Positions 33,951 to 45,100 of a stretch of 52,569 nt of DNA are shown here, in pieces. The translations under genes were made by a program, and so were the position numbers. This DNA is from Tubiluchus corallicola (lineage: Eukaryota > Priapulida > Priapulimorpha > Priapulimorphida > Tubiluchidae): contig JAQGDQ010001244.1 of assembly GCA_030141605.1 (NCBI GenBank), forward strand, positions 1-52,569, read 5' to 3'. The notes beneath the pieces were generated by a model, which searched no databases, was not told the origin of the DNA, and saw only the letters and a program-made list of their open reading frames with translations. Positions within the stretch are counted from its first letter, which is position 1; every line of letters starts with the position of its first letter.

Positions 33951-35254
33951 GAGGGACTAGAGTAAAAAACTGCACATCTTAGTTGAAAAAGTTAAATCAT
34001 CGTCGTATGTTTCTTCGCAGCATTATTAACATTACTGCTATGGAAGTTCTTGCTATGGAGCTGAAGAGCTTATCTTATCATCACCTCAGTGCACTGGTAA
34101 ACGGGTATTCCTAGTAGTCGACATCTTCTTTATCTTTGCAGTGATAGTCTGCTCGTAGCGACCTGTCAATAACGTCAGCATTACCTGCTGATAAAGAAAA
34201 GGAAGCCAGTTGTGTTTCTGGCGCCACTCCATCGTTTGCGAACAGAAGCCCCAATTCAAAAGCTCTTTGCTTTCCCATTTATTGCTCGCTAATCAAATGC
34301 GTTTTATTTTCAACAAAATGTTCATTCTTCCACTTTCTTTCACTTCAATGTGCAGAATAAGTTTGAGCTAATGTGTCTTAGCCATTCCATTTTAAAACGC
34401 TTAAGCGCTTAACCTTAATCAATGAACGCACTGTATTACACGAATACGGTGTAACTTCCTCTCCCCTACATTGGGGAATGGTTTCGCCGGGATTGCGTTC
34501 GTCGCTGTGCTGCTGCAGCTGTTTGGTTTGGGATAACGTGTCTTGCTGATGGTTTTAGCGTTTAGTGTTCGTATAGGATAAAGTAAATGTGTGTTACGTG
34601 TACTTACAGTAGCTGAAAAACGTACCATCTGCAGTGATTCATACTTATAGATTGGGAATACTCAAAATATGTCATCATGTATTAATAAAAGAGGCTGTGT
34701 TTGCTTATATCTTCGGCTGTGTTAACGCAGTGAATTAAACAGACTTCTGTGCTACATGTGTATTATGTAATGCGCATAGGAATAACCACACAACTTGTGA
34801 TCATATTTATCAGAAGTGTGATTTCGGATAGCTAAACTAAGGTAAGCAATTTTCCGGATCGCTCTGGGAAAATTATGCCAGATTTTTTTTCGCATTTCGC
34901 AAAATTAATGCATGTTGTGAATTAAACTGTCAACTACAGTTATTGTAGGCGTAATAGAATTTTCTTTTATAATTCTGTTAGTCGGATAAATTCATGTAAT
35001 TTGTGATTACGGAGATTTGTATTAAAAATTACAAAAGTATGGCTATGTAATATGTAGCCGCATAATTACCTTACACGCTGCAATAAATTGACAATGATAC
35101 GGATTTGTGTATAATTTATAGCTCTAGTACTCTTGCCCGCTGATTTTACGCTTTCATTTAATTTACTCGTTTCTCGGAATAACAGTTTTGTAACATGTTG
35201 TATGATTCGCACTCAGTAAGTTTCTCGGCGTGGGAGTGTAGATCTGATAAGAGT

Positions 35255-35334
35255 AATGCATTATATGTGCATAGATGTATATATATGCGCGGAACATGCA
35301 TTATATGTGCATAGATGTATGTATATGCGCGGAA
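35255..35334 (+). repeat. 40-bp tandem doublet
   Basis: ATGCATTATATGTGCATAG, then ATGTAT(A/G)TATATGCGCGGAA, occurs twice in direct orientation with a 40-base period and one or two differences. It is a recent local duplication. Confidence 0.85.
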
Positions 35335-37760
35335 TTTATAAATATAGCTGGCTTCTCGCTGGGGAAAAGTGCGCCTAACAGAATAAATTTCTGAGAATGT
35401 GAGCAACACTAGCTTCTTGAAACAGTATAATTTATATTCGTAAGGATTTCCGATTTGTGTGTTATTACTGATCAAAGAATCGAGCACTATTAAACAAGTA
35501 CCTCAGCTGGCTTTTAGGGCTCAGCATGTTAATTAGTGCGCTGTTTCGTTTACTGTGTACGGCTCCGCTGCCGAATGACCTTTTTTCATTAAGTTAATAC
35601 CTTTTGAGTCAACAACTGACTTATGGGTGCCTAGGGACATTTAAGTACGTTTGTACGCATATCGCCCCAACAAGGCCAATGGTCACTTGGGGAGTTGGGG
35701 TTACGGATGGCGGCTGAGTTTATGCAACTTTAGGAAACCGTTAAGAAACTGAATTCTCACGTAATTAACGAGAAGGATTTGCTATTAAACACTTAGGAAA
35801 CCAAAGGGTAAGGGGTTTGAGAGGAAGTTAGATTGACAGCAGCTACCATACATTTAGGAATGTCCATACTCCAAAGAAACTTTCATAGTTAAGAACCGAT
35901 CTGAAGACATGGTCCATAAAAGTATACTGTTAAATGCATGATACCGTCAAAGTGGCTTAATGTGGGCCAGATTACATTTTTTACAGGTAAAAATGTTTAC
36001 ATTTTTTCAAGTAGGTAAGGTAACATACTGAGATTACCAAGCCATATAATCAATTCAAAGTGACAAGTAGCTGATTCCTAGCAGTTGCATTTTTTCGCGC
36101 ATCAAACAAGTGACCCACATTTTTCGATACGACTACACGACGTCAGACTATTACTTTTGTTAGCTGTAAAATACGTCTTACACCAAATATAGGTCTTTCA
36201 GATATGCAGTTTTCTTAAAGAATAATAAAATGTCGGCTTGTTAAAGCGTTTGTTTGTTAAGAGCTGTCTCTGTTACAGAGTCTAGATTCTAGACCTAGTC
36301 GATGTCTATAAAAATAATTGGCTAAACGAAATAATTGTTCATTTATTGTATATAATGTAATTATTTATTAATTTGTCGAGACGTATACTTGTTTATTGGC
36401 AATACATTTTCTAAGAAATTCAGTGTTCGTGATTCAGTGATATGTGGAAATATTGGATACTCTAGTTTGATCTGGTGGTAGGTTATAACTCGCTGTGTAT
36501 CTGCTTTGCTCTGCTTACATTGATTTCTGCTTGAAACACTAAGAGAGCGTGCGAGAGAGTTTACAGTACAATACAGCCGGTATTAAATGATTCATACGCG
36601 CTAGAATGAATCATTATAAATCATCAAGAGATTTAATATCCGCTACTTCACCGTTTAGCAGACTACGAACACAATGCGTTGGCATTACGTCGGCCGGCTA
36701 GAAGTTAATTGTAGTCATGAAACTTTTGCTAAATGTTCACCGAGTATGTCCTTCGGCGAAGGAGGGACGACGACATGTGGCACAAAGCATAAACTGTTAA
36801 AGACTTAAAGTTGTAAATTTCTTTTAAAAGAAGAATTTAGTAATAGACATTTAACATAACTTTTGAAAAGCTTTTCTATTCTCGATTAGGATCTATTGAC
36901 ATCGGTAGATATGATAAGCCGTCCTTAAAATTTCAGTCAGCTAGTCATTTAGATAGCGAATACAGAACTGCAATAAGGGTGCAAGTTAAAAACTGTAAGA
37001 TAGTACCGTGTGTGGGAGCGGCAGATTTTAATTGACTCTATGGCATCTACCATTTACTGGACACATTTCCTTTCCTCTACACCCCATTAAAAACCCCATT
37101 TAAAACTTTTCGTGTTTTTATTGCAATGTTGCATTATTCAGTCTTGCTTCATGCAAAAGAAGTCATACAGCACAAACCACACTAATGTATAATCTGGAAA
37201 AATGAACCAGAACCTGAAAGTTGCTTATTTGTAGTAGAACAAGAGTCTTTGGATTATCTAGTAGTGGTATAGCAACTTTGACCCCTCCTCCAGTTTGCTT
37301 TTAGGCAAAATTCTAAGCTATAAAATGCGTTTGATGCATGTAGTTTTCTGGCTCTGTTTTCTAGATCACCCAGTAACTTTCACACTCCACAGGCCTGTCT
37401 TGTGTATGCGGTCTGGTATGGCCGGTATGGCTACCTCAGATAAATGTTATGAGATACTGGAATGCTTCCTGCTGGTGTTGTTCTTTGTTTTATGCCAACA
37501 TGGCTTCGTGTTCAGCCTTGGTTGCTAAATCTAGACTTCATTTAATAAACAACTGGGACGGGCAAGGCGGAGACTTCATTAATGAACGCTGTTTGGCAAA
37601 CTATTGCTGCCTTAATTTGTGTAATGGGCTAGAAGACACAGTCTAGCAGGCACACTTTATCTACAATTTGTTTGGTACAGGAATTCCAGCGATTTTAATT
37701 GCCAGTGCCACAGGTTTATTTTGGGGCGTTATATTACTTTGACACACATCTGTTATGAGT

Positions 37761-38500
37761 GTTATCAAGAACACAGACTATAGATAGTAAGCAGGAACTA
37801 GGAGAAATTATTATATGGCCTTCCCTGACGCGGAAAAACGGTGTTTTTCTGTGACCTTAGTTCAGGAGAAAATCAAGTTGTAAATTTCAGGAGTAAAATT
37901 CAAAACGTAGGCCTACTAGTTTTGTTGTTTTCTGGTTCTGGGTTATGAGAAAAAACTTGGCATATAAATAAAATTATTAAGACATTTTTGGTAAACATTC
38001 GATATATAACCTTGTTTTATGTACTGTGTTATCAAGAACACAGACTATAGATAGTAAGCAGGAACGAGGAAAAGTTATTATATGGCCCTGCTTGACGCGC
38101 AAAAACGATGTTTTTCTCTGACCTTAGGTCAGGAGAAAGTCAGGTTCTAAGTTTTATGCGTAAAATTCAAACCGTAGGCCTACTAATTTTGTTGTTTTCT
38201 GTTTCTGGGTTATGTACTTTAAAAACTTGGCATATTATATTATTAAGCCATTACTGGTAAGGATTTGGTAAATAACTTTGTTTTATATGCCAATTTGATA
38301 GAAATTTTGTAGAAATTATTGGACCTTAGTTTCGGGGAAAGTGAGACTTGACTTTCTCTGAAGTGAAATTCAAACCGTATGCCTACTAGTTTTGTTGTTT
38401 TCAGCTTGTAGATCATGTACCTTGAAAACTTCTCATATAAATGAGATTGTTAAGACATTTTTTGGAAACATTTGGTTTATATACTTATTTGGTAGGAATT
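37761..38500 (+). repeat. Tandem array, 267-bp unit, nearly three copies
   Basis: GTTATCAAGAACACAGACTA begins copies at 37761 and 38028, giving a 267-base period. Each copy carries GACGCG, a GTTTTTCT/GACCTTAG segment, TAGGCCTACTA and TTTTGTTGTTTTC in the same order. A third copy from about 38295 lacks the first part but keeps GACCTTAG, CGTATGCCTACTAG and TTTTGTTGTTTTC. The copies diverge by substitution and small indels. No protein is encoded. Confidence 0.85.
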
Positions 38501-41500
38501 ATTGGACTTCCTCTGCTATGTTATTACTTTTTGTGTTTTTTGTTTTTTTGCGTTATGTGTATCCCTTTGCATGACTAGTGACAATCTCAAAATTAGCAAT
38601 TGGCGATTTTTTTGCATTTTCTTTTGCTTTCCACTTGAATAGTGCAGGTGTACCGGTAAAAACATCGTGTTCTCTGAATTTTATATTTTGAGATAGCTTA
38701 AAGGACAAGAAAATGGGCACCTGAAGTAGGTTTCAGAAAAATCACCTTAAAAAATTGTACTACTTTACAGCAATTTTATGTACATATCGTATTTGCGTTC
38801 AAAGGAATTTTCGTTTGTTTTCATTTTAAATCTCCTGCAATGCTGTTCCGACGGCGCCATTATATGACGTCACTACGCCACGTAAATCAGGAGAAAAGGC
38901 AATGTTAAATTGTGACCCAAAAAACTTACCGTGCAAATCTATGTTACTTAGCAATTCACTTACCTGCTGGAAAGACTTATGTAACTAGACTAATAATTTT
39001 AAATGTTTGTCCCAATTGGTAAAATGTCGCTGACTCACCCTCCAGAGTGCGCCACTCACTAGCCAAAAACGTATTTTTAATCTTATTGACAAGATACAGT
39101 AATTTAAAATTTTACTTAATTAGCAACATGTATGCTACGAATGCTCCGATTATTTTTTCAAACTTAATGTTATCAAAGCTTGTTTCAAACGACCTACCAT
39201 TAAAATGGCTGCGCCTAACGGTCATCCCGGGAGTTTAAATTTACACGTTTTATTTCAGCGTTACGGCTGATGTAAGCCATGCATATGAAAGGTAGTATGT
39301 AAGTGGTATAAAATTTCGAGACGAATTTTTTAAGCTTTATGTAAGTGCAGGGTTTTCTTGTGCTTTAAAGCTAACAGATGTTCGTGGCCTTTCTAACCGT
39401 TTACCATTATCTTATAGTTTAAGCCATCTGTCTAAATCTAACGTGAGTAGTCAGATGCTATGTTATTCGCTTCAATCATTCAAGATACACCCTTTCGTGA
39501 GTAACTATTATTGGTAACTTGAATCGCCATCCACTCCGTCATATGCTTATGGCCTTGAATACCCTCCAGCCACAAACTGTTATAGTCTTGACATCATCGC
39601 CCTTTTATCAGCTTTGGGCTTTACTAACTCGCCATTGCTAAATAGATGACAGTTGAAAAAACATGGTCATTTATCAGCTTTGCACTTTACTAAAGCGGCG
39701 ATTATATAGCATGCGGTTGCGGATGCGTTTTTCACTACGGAATACTCTGCGGAAACCCTGCGGAAAAAATCAATAGGAAGTAGCTGCAGAAAAAGAATAA
39801 CGTATACGCAGACTGCATAAACGGCTGCATTGAAAACAATATAAACCGATTGTATCTATTCCGCACCTCCCAAAACGCTTCTACATCCTACATAAAAGCC
39901 ACTTTACTCGCCTTTGTGAAATAGTGACAACTTCTGGAAAAAACATACTCAGCGAACTTGCCTGGTTTCGATTAAGGTAAATTGGAATCACAATAAAATA
40001 TATAGGCATGAATCCATTATTTTTTGAAATGTCTATGTTTGAGAGAGCGCAAGCCCAATATAATTATGTGATTCAGTGTAGCCTAGCTCTCTCTCGCCTT
40101 CGTCAATGGCAATACAGTATCGTGAACACTTAAAGCTGCAAAATCGCCAAACAATATATGAAGAACATAATTGCTTTGCTTCTTCGGTTATGTGTAAAAA
40201 ACAAGATTTTGTTTTTTTGCGGAAACTTTTCACTTGTCACCGTGGCCAAGTAAATTAGCCAAGGCCATTAGCAGGTGATAGTGGAAGACTGTTACAAAAC
40301 GACAGTGAAGAAAAAGGTACTATTTAAATTTGTTTGTACCACGAAATTACTGGTAGAAGAGTAAATCAAGTCAACTAATAATGCGTTGCATATTGCTGCT
40401 GTAAAACTGAATAATAAACGATCCCTCGAGCTTACCACAAAAAGGGAATTTCAATGGCTTCCTCCCACGACTTCCGCCTGATGTCATGTCTTTGGAATGG
40501 CATCCGCAATCTTATAATTCATGTGCACATGTTTCTGTGCACAGCAATTTTCATGAAGCGTGCCTCAAAGTGCTTCTATTGCAGCTTTTCGGGATCATCG
40601 AATTTTATATTTAAAGTGCAGCGCTTTTGTGTGGCCGGTTTTAAAAAACTGAGCGCTGTAAGTGAATTAATTACCGTTATTACATTTTCTTATTTGCATA
40701 TTACACATGTTGACACATTACAATGGTAGAATTCCAGGTATTACGATTATTTACACCTATTAATGTCCCCAAGAGCGCATAAGCTATAATTAAGCAAGAC
40801 ACGCGTCATTAGATTTCTTCTTTTTCGGGTTATAATCAAAGCCTTTCAAGTTATCTGTCCCTGGTTTGAGTCTGAGTCGATTTATGGACTTTTTTATAGT
40901 GCTATGGAAATTTCTCTCGTGATTACCATGATGTAAGCCGTTTAACTCTTTTTTGCTCTATGTGTTCGGTGCTTTATACAAATTATACGTCACCGACGTT
41001 GGCTGTTTTTCAGTTCATGATTAACTGACATTGTTCTGGCATTATATTTTGTAACATGCAAAAATGTTTCGGTCGTGACTTAAAAATCACCAGAAGACTA
41101 TAAACTTGTAACTTTTACTTTCGAAAGTTAATGTATTGTAAATTATAGTGCTGTGAAATTTATAGTTTTTTACGTTATATTAGTTGTGCTAATAAAGTGT
41201 AATAAAGTACAACACAGTGCAGTACAATGCAATATTATATAGTATTTCCTATCAGTAATTTGCTAATTTATTTTGTTTAATAATACGTTTGTATCATAGT
41301 CAGTCATGATAATGTCATTATGTGTTGTTAGGCCTTTTCATTTAGCCTTACTGTGAACTTTGCTTTTTGTTGTTAGTAGTACATAGTTCTTTGTTGCTAC
41401 TAGTTCATCTCGAGGTTTGAAAAACTTCTCAAAATTAAAAACACATCTTTCCTGCAAGCACCTTAACTTATGTAAATATGTCCCATTAGTTTTGTGTAAG

Positions 41501-42105
41501 TTTCTTAATACAAACTTATGATTGGGGATTTAATTTCTTCTTTTAATTAATACAGTGCGACGCGATAACTTTTTTGTAGTGTAGATTTTAAAACGAAATT
41601 CATGTACAAGGGTTTATGCTGTACAATACAAATAGCGATACAGGGACAATTCCCGGGGAAAACATCTTGACTGATTTCTTCTTCGCGTAAACATTCTCGA
41701 CATTTTTACCCCTACAAGCAAGGAAGCAGCCAAGTGTGTAAACAGATAACTGTGAGACTGCCACTCTAGAGAACCTCAGTAGAGAAGAAGCCTTGCTACA
41801 CTGTGAATAAAGTGCTTGTAGGGATTGAGAGCATACCTGTGTGTTGCTCAATTTGAGGACAGTTTTAAAATTAGCCTAAAGCTGTTTGTTGGGTGCTACC
41901 AAATTTCATTTTCCATTCAGTTGATGGCGTCAAAATTTTCATTATTTTTGATTTTTTTAAACAAGGGGCTATGCAAGTCGTGCATTATAAATGTGATAGT
42001 GTAACAAATTCAAATGGGAATCTAATACACAAATATTCCGCTAATAATAATGTCAAAAAATTAAACAAATAACAAGCAATAGTGAGTTTTCTAACGAAAC
42101 CAGTT

Positions 42106-45100
42106 TTACTTTAGCTCACAATATGCAGGTTGTACGTCAGCTTTCAACCTGACGATGTAATCAAAAGTCGTGTCTGGCATAAACTGAATGATAAGTTTGA
42201 CAATCCAATCAAATGCATTTGGTTCATACTGATGCTTCGGTTCAGCGTCTAGTACAGCATTTACTACAGCATCCACATCCTACAATGTACAAATGACAAG
42301 CTTTACTTCCAACTTAGTAGCATACCCATCTATATCAATACATCCTTATTTCACTAGGGGGTCATTCCATATGAATTCACCTGCCCTTAAGAAAACATCC
42401 TGGTAACCTTCACAGATTCTGTTTAAAAAAGTTCAAAAACTGTACGTACACGAATGTAACAACAGTAAAATGTTATATTCCAGCTCCTTGTAGTTTGGGG
42501 AGCAGAGATGTTTGAATTTTACTTAATTTACTTAATTAACTGTTTATTTTTGAACTGAAATTTATTTGATTGACAATGGCCGGAGAGCTAAATTGGTTGC
42601 TTAAATTTTGCAAAAGTTCAAAAACCTAATCTTCGTTTCGGACTCAAATCAACGTGAAATTCTTAGTATTGCATCTTTATACTTCGTTATATAGTTTAGC
42701 TGAAGAGTGATTAAAATAGGCGCGTAATTATTAAGCAAAAGTACATAATGATATTTGCAATAAGATGATTTAGCAGAATCATCTTCGTATTGACAATAAA
42801 CGGACAAGCTGCATCTTAGTAAGATTTGTAAATAGTATGACAAAGGTATCGACTAAAAACCACATTATTGATTAAACGTTTACAATACTACGTAATGTAA
42901 AACCAGACCATACCTAGTTATGTGGTCTTCAACATATCCTCAATAAGGAGCCTCAAGGAGATAAAATAGGGCAAGGAGGCTAAGTACTATACTAACCGTG
43001 TCTAATAAGGTTGGGAACAAATTATATAGATTTCAGAAGAAACCTATTAGTAAGAGAATATAGTTCACGAATTATTTAATTGACAATTAGGCAGAAGAGC
43101 TAGTAGTACTATACTATCTACAGACTTATTCAGGAAAAGTTGTCACCCGTTTCCTGTGGCAGATCCAATCAACCAGGGTAAGCAAAAAGAATAAACAAGC
43201 TGTGTCTTGATATACTGGCGCACTTGACAGTCCTTAACAAATACAAGTTAATTCCTTTGTTCACACTTACAGTGGTTGCTGTGTTATGCTCTGTGCTTAA
43301 AAGCACTCTTACACAGCTGTACCAAATATTTATTTGTTTTTTATTATTTTTTTATTCACCCGAGATGAAATAAAAAATATTATTCGTATATAAAGTCTTA
43401 CGTAGACCATTAGGTAAAAAGTTCAAACTTTCTAATATGAATATTCTTTTTCTCTAATTGTACCTCGTCTATGTTTGCACTTGCATTTTGTACTTGGTTT
43501 TTGTAAACTCGTTTCTTGATGCTGTCACGGTATCTCTCACCATAGACTTCGCGTATGTGCGGTCTTTCAGGATCGTTGTACAGATTGTCAAAGTATTTGA
43601 ATGCTACATTGCTGTCATTAATTGGTGTTCTAGGAAAATAAAAACCATGCTATATTTTGTTACATAATTATTTGTTATGGGAAATCATTTACCGTGCTAT
43701 TACTGCTTGTTTGTACTTTTATGAAATAGGCATTTTTTTCTTTACAGTTTAGTGTTCAAAGCAATTTTGTACTATGTTTTCTTATTCTTTTATTATACTG
43801 TCTATGGCTTCTCTGACCATCTGTCATGAATTTGTGACACTAGCAAAATAAGTCGCAGAAATAGTTTTGTTGAGTGTCCTCTTTTTCTGTAACTTTTGTT
43901 ATTGTGTCATTAACTTACCTATAGGCTTTTGGCTCAATTCTAATGACCTTTATTCCAAATGGTTCGAGTTCTTTGCGAATAGTATCATTGTATGCTTTGG
44001 TAGCTGCTTTGGACATGGAGTAAGGCCCAAGAAAGGGTGCATATAGCCTAGCTGAAGTACGTAAAAACATAATGATAAATTCTCGAAAACAGGTTACTAG
44101 TAAGGATTTTAGCCGAATTCATAGAAGCTTTGCGCTCCCAGAAAGGAGCTTTCTGCGCTGAAAAGTTTACTATCGGAAAACCCCAAACTAATGAACCCCA
44201 AATCAGTTGTGCATGCTGCAGAAAGTATGTAAGCGAACCTGGCTTGTGGAAGATGCTGTAAGACTTCACCTTAAGCTGAGGTCACGGTGATGGTTAGGAG
44301 ATGTTATTATGATAAAAGTTATGTACATCACATTCACATAAGAAATTTAAAAGTTCAAGTAACGTCTAAACCTCTTAGAACAAAATGATTTTTATATTTA
44401 TTTATCTATAGATTATCCGATTATTCGTAAACAGTTGCTTTTAGTGGTGATACAAATTCATAAAATTACTTTTAACTATTCGTTAACTATTCGACCTTGC
44501 AACATGTTATTCATCTTTTATGATTTGTAGACGCTGTCGTCATTTGCTTTAAATCCATTCAGAGCAATAAGGCTACATAAATACATTCCACTTTTAAGTT
44601 GACATGTTAAACTGTAGTGAATAACACTTACCAGCAATACTAATAACATTGATTATACGTCCCTTGGATTCACGTAGCAGTGGTAGAAAATGGTGTGAGA
44701 CATTCTGGACACCAAGTGTGTTAACTTCTAAGACCTTTCTATAAACATGGACGTCTGCCCATTCTGCTGGTGCCAGAGAACCAATACCAGCATTATTAAC
44801 AATGGCATGAAGCTCTATAATACAAATAATCATTAAATTTATACGTATTCTAGTCAGTCAAGAATGTAAAGAGAGTTCAGGAGTTTATTTGTTTCCACAC
44901 CTGCATCTTTGCAATAACGTCATTACAACGCAGAGTATTTCCAGAAGTACAATAAATAAACTTTAGTTAGCTGACAATGCCTGCCACGTGCACAATAATT
45001 TTTACGCATTCAGGTTGACCATAAAAAACTAAGAATTGATAAATGAAATGACATGAATAATACTAAACATGTGAGATGAGGTAATGATCCTGGTGAATGA

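Larger units (their letters stand above)
24966..42105. other. Gene-free interval of about 17 kb
   Basis: I found no exon of a recognisable protein on either strand. Open frames are 60-110 codons, with biased, domain-free sequences. Contents that can be named are small repeats: a pyrimidine-rich tract (28500-28760), a CACG/CACA tract (29385-29420), a TA run (31362-31381), a second pyrimidine-rich tract (33715-33950), a 40-bp doublet (35255-35334), and a 267-bp-unit tandem array (37761-38500). It could be intergenic, or a very long intron of a gene with exons outside the window. Confidence 0.45.

Noticed and set aside
42355-42400. Transposon end suggested by GGGGTCATTCCATATGAATTC in SDR intron 5
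   Set aside because: Resembles repeats seen in other animals, but no partner terminus or target duplication was found.
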